The notes beneath the pieces are model-generated. The model saw only the letters and a list, made by a program, of their open reading frames with translations, did not search any database and had not been told where the DNA came from. A stretch of 5,294 nt of DNA. It comes from JBFWIW01 sp050253535. Lineage in GTDB: Bacteria > Bacillota > Clostridia > Oscillospirales > Oscillospiraceae. The translations under genes were made by a program, and so were the position numbers. The stretch lies in NCBI GenBank assembly GCA_050253535.1, contig JBFWIW010000106.1:1-5294 (forward strand), in the 5' to 3' direction. Every line of letters begins with the position of its first letter. Positions within the stretch are counted from its first letter, which is position 1. Positions 1 to 5,136 of this stretch are shown piece by piece.

Positions 1-438
1 GGCGAGTCAAATATCAATACCGACCCACCAGACAGCCTTATGCCCTTCACAATAGCGCACGAACTCGCCCATCAAAGCGGCATAACGGCTGAGGACGAGG
101 CGAATTTTGTCGGCATCCTCGGCTGCATAACCTCGGACAGCGCAGATTATCAGTATTCCGGTTACCTCGGAGGACTCATTCATCTGATGAATGCTCTCTC
201 TACCGTTGATGCCGACGCTTGGACGCGCATATATTCAACGTTTTCTGAAGAGCTGCTTGCCGACTGGAACGCCAACAATGAATACTGGGCTTCCATGCAG
301 TCCTCCGTGACAGAAGTCTCCGAAGCGTTCTATGACAGTTACCTCAAGGTTAACGGTCAGGAGCTCGGCATACGCACTTACGGAGCGTGTGTCGACATCC
401 TGGCAGGGTATTTTTCTGATGGCAATATGCAGATATAA
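1..438 (+). CDS. DUF3810-type zinc-metalloprotease-like protein, C-terminal part (5' end outside window)
   Basis: The reading frame is open from base 1 and ends at TAA 436-438, leaving 145 visible residues; the start is beyond the left edge. The ATG at position 40 lies inside the conserved motif region and is not the start. Visible residues 16-24 read FTIAHELAH, an HExxH zinc site (His20, Glu21, His24). It is followed by EDEANF at 31-36, whose Glu33 is the likely third zinc ligand of a gluzincin-type fold. This pairing (PFTIAHE.AHQ...EDEANF) is the hallmark of the DUF3810 family, membrane-anchored proteins of unknown function found in Bacillota and Bacteroidota. The N-terminal membrane helices usual in the family would lie upstream of the window. 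The remaining region to the stop is soluble-looking and mostly helical. The metal ligands are intact, so an active peptidase is possible, but substrate and role are unknown. Family assignment is from memory of the motif; confidence in the gene itself is high. Confidence 0.85.
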   Translation, partial: GESNINTDPPDSLMPFTIAHELAHQSGITAEDEANFVGILGCITSDSADYQYSGYLGGLIHLMNALSTVDADAWTRIYSTFSEELLADWNANNEYWASMQSSVTEVSEAFYDSYLKVNGQELGIRTYGACVDILAGYFSDGNMQI

Positions 439-452
439 CAATTAATATTGTT
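437..452. repeat. AT-rich inverted repeat overlapping the DUF3810 stop codon
   Basis: AACAAT (437-442) and ATTGTT (447-452) are exact reverse complements separated by TAAT. The left arm uses the last two bases of the stop codon of the upstream gene, and the right arm overlaps the candidate -35 element of the aldolase promoter. The run TTTATTATATTT follows. It could be a weak terminator for the upstream gene or a small operator, but a 6-bp AT-rich repeat in AT-rich DNA can also arise by chance. Confidence 0.3.
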
Positions 453-476
453 TATTATATTTAACGGTGGTAAAAT
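448..476 (+). promoter_or_regulatory. Candidate sigma-70-type promoter for the aldolase gene
   Basis: TTGTTT (448-453) and TAAAAT (471-476) are separated by 17 nt. The -10 matches the consensus at five of six positions and the -35 at three of six. The site lies in an AT-rich gap directly upstream of the aldolase, which has no same-strand gene closely overlapping it. The surrounding AT-richness gives several alternative -10-like strings (for example TATATT), so the exact position is uncertain. Confidence 0.4.
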
Positions 477-501
477 AATCTCAGATATCCAAAATTTTTA
501 T

Positions 502-506
502 AGGAG
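502..506 (+). promoter_or_regulatory. Ribosome binding site that fixes the aldolase start at ATG 515
   Basis: AGGAG lies 8 nt upstream of ATG 515. An in-frame GTG at 506-508 would give a protein three residues longer, but that GTG overlaps the Shine-Dalgarno sequence itself and has no other site upstream, so ATG 515 is the better start. Confidence 0.85.
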
Positions 507-514
507 TGATCTTT

Positions 515-1309
515 ATGTTAAGGAAAGGCGAAGTTTTACATAATGACCTCAAATGGATGCTGAAGGACGGTAAAAAGGCCATCGGCGCTTGGCTTCAGAT
601 GGTCAGCCCGATTTCGGCTGAGATCGTCGCAAAGACCGGCCCCGATTTTGTCATGGTCGACATGGAGCATGGCCCCGGCGACCTTCAGATACTCATAAGC
701 CAGTGTCAGGCTGTTTCAAACTTCGGCGTCTGTCCAATGGCAAGAGCACCCTGGAACGATTTTGTAACGATAAAGAGGATGCTCGATGCGGGCATTCTCG
801 GCATACTCATCCCCTATGTCAACACCCGCGAAGAGGCCGAAGCGGCCGTCAAAGCCTGTAAATATCCGCCTGATGGCATCCGCGGCATTGCGGGCAGCCC
901 CCGCGCCGCCGGTTATGGCCTCGATGCGAAGAGATACCTTGAAAACGCGAATAAAGAGATTATTGTCATCACCCAGGTTGAAACTTATACCGCTGTCCAG
1001 AACCTCGACGAAATACTGGAGGTCGATGGAATAGACGGCATATTCATAGGCCCTAACGACCTTGCGACGTCCATGGGCTACCTTGCCAACCCCTCCGAAC
1101 CCAAGGTCCAGGAAGTCATCCGCTATATTGAATCCAAGGTAATCGGCACCGGCAAATTCCTCAGTACGATAGCCTCAAGCGCAGAAGAAGCCGAAGCGCT
1201 GTATAAACGCGGTTACAGCGCCGTCATCGCCTTTGCCGACGGCGTCGCTCTCGGTAAAGCGGCACTCCATAACATGGATACCTTCCATAAGATGTTCCCG
1301 GACAGATAA
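515..1309 (+). CDS. HpcH/HpaI-family class II (metal-dependent) aldolase
   Basis: This 264-residue protein is close to the usual length of the family (E. coli HpaI is about 262). Enzymes of the family are cytoplasmic (beta/alpha)8 barrels that reversibly cleave 2-keto-3-deoxy or 4-hydroxy-2-oxo acids to pyruvate and an aldehyde, using a divalent metal. The known HpaI active-site residues all appear with a constant offset of 7: Asp49 and His52 in VDMEHGP (48-54), Arg77 in MARAPW, metal ligand Glu156 in TQVET (153-157), and metal ligand Asp182 in IGPNDL (178-183). The glycine-rich stretch DGIRGIAGSPRAAGYG (120-135) is also typical. Possible activities include 4-hydroxy-2-oxoheptanedioate, 2-keto-3-deoxyrhamnonate and 2-dehydro-3-deoxyglucarate aldolase; sequence alone does not separate them. 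The gene stands alone, with a candidate promoter upstream and a hairpin terminator 25 nt downstream. No sugar-acid or aromatic-degradation gene is visible beside it, so the substrate stays open. Confidence 0.92.
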   Translation: MLRKGEVLHNDLKWMLKDGKKAIGAWLQMVSPISAEIVAKTGPDFVMVDMEHGPGDLQILISQCQAVSNFGVCPMARAPWNDFVTIKRMLDAGILGILIPYVNTREEAEAAVKACKYPPDGIRGIAGSPRAAGYGLDAKRYLENANKEIIVITQVETYTAVQNLDEILEVDGIDGIFIGPNDLATSMGYLANPSEPKVQEVIRYIESKVIGTGKFLSTIASSAEEAEALYKRGYSAVIAFADGVALGKAALHNMDTFHKMFPDR

Positions 1310-1334
1310 TAAATCCATAAAAAGCTGACGATTT

Positions 1335-1375
1335 AAAGGGCGCGAAACATTTTTCATAATGTTTCACGCCCTTTT
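1335..1375. terminator. Rho-independent, probably bidirectional terminator between aldolase and livF
   Basis: AAAGGGCGCGAAACAT (1335-1350) pairs with ATGTTTCACGCCCTTT (1359-1374): a 16-bp stem with one C/A mismatch and an 8-nt loop. On the plus strand it begins 25 nt after the aldolase stop and ends in TTTT (1372-1375). On the minus strand the stem lies downstream of the livF stop and ends in only three T before AAAT. It therefore fits the aldolase best and may also stop the convergent liv transcript about 90 nt past livF. No other clear terminator is visible after livF. Confidence 0.8.
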
Positions 1376-1462
1376 ATCATTGAGATTTTATAAAATTAAC
1401 CGCCAAATGTCCGCTCTTTTGTGGGTTAACATTATTATGCTCCCACTGATTTCCGGCATCCG

Positions 1463-2161
1463 TCAGGTTCCCAGATACGCAGCCTTTACAGCAGGATCGG
1501 CAAACAGCTGCTTTCCCGGACCGCTTTTTGTTATACGGCCGGTCTCCATGACATAGCCGATGTCAGCGGTCTGAAGGGCCATATTGGCGTTTTGCTCTAT
1601 GAGCAGTATGGTGACACCCTGCTTGTTGATTTCTTTTATAATGTCGAATATACCGCGCACGATAAGAGGCGCGAGGCCTAGCGACGGCTCATCCATCATC
1701 ATGAGCTTCGGCCGGCTCATAAGAGCCCTGCCTACCGCGAGCATCTGCTGCTCGCCGCCGGAGAGCGTCCCGCCGAGCTGCCAGCTTCTCTCCTTCAGGC
1801 GCGGAAACAGGTCGAACACCCAGTTTATGTCGTCGGTGAGGTCGTCGCTTCTGAGGTAAGCGCCGATGCGAAGATTTTCAAGCACCGTCATATCCGGGAA
1901 TATACGCCTGCCCTCCGGCACCATGGTGATTCCTTTGGAGACGATGAAGGACGCGTCCTTCCCGGTTATGTCATTTCCCATAAATTCAATTTTTCCGGAG
2001 CCGATCTTTACGAGACTGGAGATAGCCCGGAGCGTTGTGCTCTTACCGGCGCCGTTTGCGCCGATGAGCGTGACTATGCTGTTCTCTGGCACCTCGAACG
2101 AAATGCCCTTTACGGCCTCTATGCCGCCGTAGTTAACCTTCAGGTCCGTTATCTTAAGCAT
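1463..2161 (-). CDS. livF: Branched-chain amino acid ABC transporter, ATP-binding protein LivF
   Basis: This 232-residue cytoplasmic ATPase is one of the two nucleotide-binding subunits of a Liv (HAAT family) importer and normally pairs with LivG. Visible motifs are Walker A GANGAGKST (34-42), signature LSGGEQQ (133-139), Walker B LMMMDE (153-158, catalytic Glu158) and the D-loop region SLGLAP (160-165). The VPEGRR string (81-86) at the Q-loop position and IEQN (188-191), with Gln190 where most ABC proteins have the switch histidine, are both typical of LivF and separate it from LivG. The start is ATG 2161, placed just before the conserved opening MLKITDLKVNYGG. A longer in-frame reading to 2227 would add 22 residues unlike the family and lie deep in livG. 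The gene overlaps the livG stop by 8 nt, so translational coupling is likely. It is the last gene of the operon. Confidence 0.96.
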   Translation of the reverse strand: MLKITDLKVNYGGIEAVKGISFEVPENSIVTLIGANGAGKSTTLRAISSLVKIGSGKIEFMGNDITGKDASFIVSKGITMVPEGRRIFPDMTVLENLRIGAYLRSDDLTDDINWVFDLFPRLKERSWQLGGTLSGGEQQMLAVGRALMSRPKLMMMDEPSLGLAPLIVRGIFDIIKEINKQGVTILLIEQNANMALQTADIGYVMETGRITKSGPGKQLFADPAVKAAYLGT

Positions 2162-2996
2162 CGTCGGCCACCCCCAGATAGGCATCGATGACGCGCTGAT
2201 TGCTCTGCACCTCATCCGGAGTTCCATTTGCTATGAGCTTGCCGAAGTCAAGGACATAAATACGGTCTGATATATGCATAACGAGGTCCATGTGATGCTC
2301 TATCATAAAAACGGTGAGATTGTATTTGTCCCTGATCTGCATTATGAATTCCGATAGTTCACGCGTTTCTTGCGGGTTCATACCAGCTGCAGGCTCGTCG
2401 AGCAGTATGAGCTTCGGATCGGTAGCCAAAGCGCGCGCTATTTCAAGGCGGCGCTGGAGGCCGTACGGAAGGCTTGAAGCAATTTCGTCCTTCAGATAAT
2501 AGAGCCCCTGCTCCTTGAGAAGCCATTCCGTCTCCTCCCGGGCGCGCTTCTCTTCTTTGTGGTTTATGCGCAATGTTGCGGTAAAAACGTTTTGCTTTGC
2601 CCTCATATGCTTTGCTATCAGGACGTTTTCAAAGACCGTCATTGACTTAAAAAGTCGGATATTCTGAAAAGTGCGGGCTATGCCCAGCTTAGTTATTCTG
2701 TCGGGTGTGTGGCTCACGGCCTTAGTGTACATACCGCGGTTTTCGCCGGCATAGAGCTTTTTCATTTTGCCCTGCGGGTGGTTCTCGACTATGGTATCGC
2801 CCAGAAAAGTGACCTTTCCGTTTGTGGGCTCGTACACCCCTGTTATACAGTTGAAAGCCGTCGTCTTACCCGCGCCGTTAGGCCCGATAAGGGCGACAAT
2901 TTCACCGCAGTCTACTTCCAGAGAGAGGTTGTTGACCGCTATTACTCCGCCGAACTGCATTGTCACATTTTCAATCCGGAGTACATTCTCGCTCAT
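2154..2996 (-). CDS. livG: Branched-chain amino acid ABC transporter, ATP-binding protein LivG
   Basis: This 280-residue cytoplasmic ATPase is the partner of LivF. Motifs are Walker A GPNGAGKTT (38-46), Q-loop ARTFQN (107-112, Gln111), the LivG-type degenerate signature LPYGLQRR (176-183), Walker B LILLDE (196-201, Glu201), PAAGMNP (202-208) and the switch histidine in MIEHH (His234). The C-terminal region with ISDRIYVLDFGK and the ending DAYLG are also typical of LivG. It is about 25 residues longer than E. coli LivG (about 255). The extra length falls between the strand after Walker A and the Q-loop, roughly residues 70-98, and includes a basic, Gly- and Tyr-containing stretch. The start is ATG 2996, overlapping the livM stop as ATGA, with a perfect ribosome binding site ahead of it. 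The end overlaps the livF start. All catalytic residues are present, so the subunit should be active. Confidence 0.96.
   Translation of the reverse strand: MSENVLRIENVTMQFGGVIAVNNLSLEVDCGEIVALIGPNGAGKTTAFNCITGVYEPTNGKVTFLGDTIVENHPQGKMKKLYAGENRGMYTKAVSHTPDRITKLGIARTFQNIRLFKSMTVFENVLIAKHMRAKQNVFTATLRINHKEEKRAREETEWLLKEQGLYYLKDEIASSLPYGLQRRLEIARALATDPKLILLDEPAAGMNPQETRELSEFIMQIRDKYNLTVFMIEHHMDLVMHISDRIYVLDFGKLIANGTPDEVQSNQRVIDAYLGVADDA
2168..2175 (-). promoter_or_regulatory. Ribosome binding site of livF, inside livG
   Basis: On the minus strand GGGGGTGG ends 6 nt before ATG 2161. It is a weaker match to the anti-Shine-Dalgarno sequence than the sites of livG and livH. It supports ATG 2161 over upstream in-frame starts and suggests that livF depends partly on ribosomes finishing livG. 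Confidence 0.65.
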
Positions 2997-4111
2997 TTCG
3001 GCACCTCCTTCTTTTTCTTCCTTCTGAATCGTTTTCGGAAGAAGTTGCCGATACCTTCTGCTGAGAACTCGCGCTCGCCCATAAGGCCCTTTCTGTAAAA
3101 CAGCACAATGGCCATTATGATGACCGCGAAAACGACCTTGCGGAAACCGGCACGGAAAATGGTGGGCGCGTCTATTCCCAAGAATGTGCCGTTATCAAGG
3201 CCGCGCAGCCACCACTCAGAGCTCGCAACAAACAGGAACGATCCCAGACAGCTCCCTGTGACGGAACCTATACCGCCGATGACTACTATAAGCAGTATCT
3301 CATATGTCATATTCGACTTGAAAGCAGAGGCCTGTATCGTAGTCTGAAACATAGCTAAAAGCCCTCCGCCGACACCCGCGAAGAACGAACTTATTACGAA
3401 GGACATCTCCTTGTGTTTAAAGAGATTAATACCCATGGCCTCCGCCGCTATCTCATCGTCCCTTATCGCCTTAAAAGCGCGTCCGTATGAAGAGTTTATG
3501 AGAAGGACTATGAGCAGAATACAGAATCCGGCAATGAGGAACGGGACGAGTGTTGAAAAATAGACAACGACATCGCCGCTTGCGTTCTTGATGTTAAAGT
3601 CGTTGAAGGTCGGAAATTTGCGCAAAAGGTTCGAGCCGTTCGTTACAGGGCCGAGCGCATTCCACTGGAAGATGGCGCGGATGATCTCCGCAAAGCCCAG
3701 CGTGGCAATCGCCAGATAGTCGCTCTTGAGGCGCAGGACGGGAAGTCCTATAAGCGCGGCAAAAATAGCCGCCGAGATCCCCGCCAAAACGAGCGCGATG
3801 AGAACCGGCACCGTAAAGTTAATAATACCGCCGTCAAAGTACTGGTAGACGGAAGCCCGCTCGATTATTGGGATCGTGAATATGCCATAGCAGTAGGCGC
3901 CTATGAGCATGAAACCAGCCTGACCTAAGGAAAACAGGCCGGTAAAGCCGTTCAGCAGGTTCATGGAGACGGCGACCAGCGCGTAGATGACACCCTTTTT
4001 GAGAACCGTAAAGAGCATGGACGACGCGGGCACAACCTGCTCCAGCACAAAAACTAGTACGAATAAGGCTATAAGGATCGCTATCGATATTATACTGTTT
4101 TTCTTACTCAT
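2993..4111 (-). CDS. livM: Branched-chain amino acid ABC transporter, permease LivM
   Basis: This 372-residue integral membrane protein is one of the two channel subunits. It has many hydrophobic segments, the first at about residues 7-27. Hallmarks of the family are LLNGFTGLFSLGQAGFM (52-68), the GLPVLRLKSDYLAIATLGF stretch (122-140), and the cytoplasmic loop that docks to the ATPases, GRAFKAIRDDEIAAEAMGIN (210-229), followed by FFAGVGGGLLA (243-253). The region VTNGSNLL (156-163) corresponds to a conserved Gly-rich loop. The protein ends in a strongly basic tail (KRFRRKKKK, then EVPK) expected to be cytoplasmic. The codons of that tail also form the livG ribosome binding site. The chosen start is ATG 4111, 9 nt after the livH stop. 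A GTG at 4120 would add three residues (MAD) but lies within the Shine-Dalgarno sequence. The stop overlaps the livG start by 4 nt. Confidence 0.95.
   Translation of the reverse strand: MSKKNSIISIAILIALFVLVFVLEQVVPASSMLFTVLKKGVIYALVAVSMNLLNGFTGLFSLGQAGFMLIGAYCYGIFTIPIIERASVYQYFDGGIINFTVPVLIALVLAGISAAIFAALIGLPVLRLKSDYLAIATLGFAEIIRAIFQWNALGPVTNGSNLLRKFPTFNDFNIKNASGDVVVYFSTLVPFLIAGFCILLIVLLINSSYGRAFKAIRDDEIAAEAMGINLFKHKEMSFVISSFFAGVGGGLLAMFQTTIQASAFKSNMTYEILLIVVIGGIGSVTGSCLGSFLFVASSEWWLRGLDNGTFLGIDAPTIFRAGFRKVVFAVIIMAIVLFYRKGLMGEREFSAEGIGNFFRKRFRRKKKKEVPK
3003..3010 (-). promoter_or_regulatory. Strong ribosome binding site of livG within the livM tail codons
   Basis: On the minus strand AAGGAGGT ends 6 nt before ATG 2996. 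It is a near-perfect Shine-Dalgarno sequence and is read at the same time as the livM codons for Lys-Glu-Val. With the ATGA overlap this supports reinitiation or coupling between livM and livG. Confidence 0.85.
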
Positions 4112-4116
4112 ATCCG

Positions 4117-4122
4117 CCACCT
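4117..4122 (-). promoter_or_regulatory. Ribosome binding site that decides the livM start
   Basis: On the minus strand AGGTGG lies 5 nt before ATG 4111 and overlaps the livH stop codon TAG (4121-4123). The in-frame GTG 4118-4120 is part of this sequence, which argues against that GTG as the start. Confidence 0.65.
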
Positions 4123-5011
4123 ATACCTTATCCGTTGCTTTTTCGCCGAATAAACCGGTGGGCTTGGCTACTAGTATGATTATGAGCAAAACGAAAGTGA
4201 ACGCATCAGAGAATGTCGTCCAACTGGAACCACCGCTCTTTATGATGTTCTCGCATATACCGATTATAAACGCACCAATGACGGCGCCCGGGATTGACCC
4301 TATCCCGCCAAAGACCGCCGCAACAAACGCCTTGAGGCCAGGCATTGCGCCGGATGTCGGCACAATTGCGGTATAACTCGAAAAGTACAGCAGGGAACCT
4401 ACGGCCGCGAGGAACGTTCCGATAATAAATGTCACGCTTATAACCGTGTTGATCTTTATGCCCATAAGCTGGCTCGTATCGAAATCCTTCGACACCGCGC
4501 GCATCGCCATGCCTATTTTTGTCTTTTTAATAAGGATGACGAGGGCTATGATGAGGGCAAGTGAAAGTATCGGAGTGATGACGGTGACTCTCTTTGTGGT
4601 ACATCCTAAAATGGTTATGGTGTCGCTTATCCATGGGAGCGACGGATATGTTTTTGCAAGGCCTCCAGTGACGTAGAGCGCAAGGTTCTGTATTAGGTAA
4701 CTAACGCCGATAGCGCTTATCATAACGGACATGCGCGGCGCCGTTCTGAGCGGCTTATATGCCACGCGCTCAACTGCAAAGCCTATAAACACCGTGATTA
4801 TGATGACAAGCGGCAAAGCTATGTAGAGCGGCATTGATGCCGAAATATAGATCATTATGAGACCGGCCGCCATAAAGATATCGCCGTGGGCAAAATTTAT
4901 GAGCCTGAGTATGCCATAAACCATCGTGTAACCGATGGCTATGAGCGCGTACTGCCCGCCCACGGACACACCCGCGAGTATGTATGGCAGATATGCGTTT
5001 AGAGATTCCAT
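4121..5011 (-). CDS. livH: Branched-chain amino acid ABC transporter, permease LivH
   Basis: This 296-residue integral membrane protein (E. coli LivH is about 308) pairs with LivM to form the import channel. Family hallmarks are GYTMVYGILRLINFAHGD (27-44), ERVAYKPLR (81-89) followed by ISAIGVSYLIQN (98-109), the ATPase-docking loop around MRAVSKDFDTSQLMGIKIN (170-188), and PGLKAFVAAVFGGIGSIPG (224-242) with ENI after it. Hydrophobic segments are spread along the whole chain and there is no cleavable signal peptide. The start is ATG 5011, preceded by a GGAGG site. A TTG at 5014 would add one residue and is less likely. The gene follows the binding-protein gene after a 125-nt structured gap and runs into livM with 9 nt between them. 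The amino acid imported cannot be told from the permease; leucine, isoleucine and valine are the usual substrates, but family members also carry other amino acids, amides or urea. Confidence 0.95.
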   Translation of the reverse strand: MESLNAYLPYILAGVSVGGQYALIAIGYTMVYGILRLINFAHGDIFMAAGLIMIYISASMPLYIALPLVIIITVFIGFAVERVAYKPLRTAPRMSVMISAIGVSYLIQNLALYVTGGLAKTYPSLPWISDTITILGCTTKRVTVITPILSLALIIALVILIKKTKIGMAMRAVSKDFDTSQLMGIKINTVISVTFIIGTFLAAVGSLLYFSSYTAIVPTSGAMPGLKAFVAAVFGGIGSIPGAVIGAFIIGICENIIKSGGSSWTTFSDAFTFVLLIIILVAKPTGLFGEKATDKV

Positions 5012-5018
5012 CAAATTT

Positions 5019-5023
5019 CCTCC
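5019..5023 (-). promoter_or_regulatory. Ribosome binding site of livH
   Basis: On the minus strand GGAGG ends 7 nt before ATG 5011, which supports that start over the adjacent TTG. Its first two G residues can also pair in the hairpin immediately upstream. Confidence 0.85.
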
Positions 5024-5052
5024 AATCGGAGTTTGTGTTACTGCCGATTTGG
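5022..5052 (-). other. Hairpin touching the livH ribosome binding site
   Basis: On the minus strand CCAAATCGG (5052-5044) can pair with CCGATTGG (5029-5022): eight base pairs with one bulged A and a 14-nt loop. The last two G of the 3' arm are the first two bases of the livH GGAGG. It could lower translation of livH, but the stem is short and the loop long, so its stability is uncertain. Confidence 0.4.
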
Positions 5053-5078
5053 GATGCTCTCCCCTTTATACGGAGCGT

Positions 5079-5101
5079 GGCGGGAGCAAAATGCCCCCGC
5101 C
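5079..5101 (-). other. GC-rich stem-loop in the binding-protein/livH gap
   Basis: On the minus strand GGCGGGGGCA (5101-5092) pairs with TGCTCCCGCC (5088-5079): ten base pairs, one of them G-U, around a UUU loop. It lies about 35 nt past the binding-protein stop. No T-run follows on the minus strand (the next bases are ACGCTCC), so it is not a standard intrinsic terminator. Such stems after a binding-protein gene often protect the upstream mRNA from 3' exonucleases or reduce read-through, giving more binding protein than permease; that role is inferred here. Confidence 0.6.
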
Positions 5102-5112
5102 CGGCTTCCTTT

Positions 5113-5131
5113 CGAAATAATTAGTATTTCG
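5113..5131 (-). other. Small AT-rich hairpin just after the binding-protein gene
   Basis: CGAAATA and TATTTCG are exact reverse complements (5113-5119 and 5125-5131) around a 5-nt loop. The hairpin begins 5 nt after the binding-protein stop codon. The stem is weak and has no T-run after it on the minus strand. It may act with the stronger stem next to it as a 3'-end structure. Confidence 0.4.
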
Positions 5132-5136
5132 TCACC

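Noticed and set aside
506..514. GTG start giving three extra residues on the aldolase
   Set aside because: The GTG is part of the AGGAG-containing ribosome binding region of ATG 515 and has no Shine-Dalgarno sequence of its own.
1385..1428. 12-bp palindrome ATTTTATAAAAT and the TTAACC/GGTTAA pair downstream of livF
   Set aside because: Both are short, AT-rich or widely spaced, lack a T-run, and are expected by chance in AT-rich intergenic DNA.
1957..2161. LivF lacks the usual Q-loop glutamine and switch histidine
   Set aside because: Glu83 and Gln190 at these places are normal for LivF proteins, so this is not a sign of inactivation.
2162..2227. N-terminal extension of LivF by 22 residues
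   Set aside because: The added residues do not resemble any LivF N-terminus, lie inside livG, and the conserved LivF opening begins exactly at ATG 2161 behind a ribosome binding site.
2442..2475. Degenerate ABC signature LPYGLQRR in LivG
   Set aside because: LivG proteins normally carry a YG-type signature in place of LSGGQ, so this is the family pattern and not decay.
2709..3098. 129-residue open frame on the plus strand across livG and livM
   Set aside because: It is antisense to two well-conserved genes, has no ribosome binding site or recognisable domain, and is best explained by the codon pattern of livG and livM.
3987..4376. 129-residue open frame on the plus strand across livM and livH
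   Set aside because: It is antisense to conserved membrane-protein genes; its hydrophobic look mirrors their composition, and no start signal is visible.
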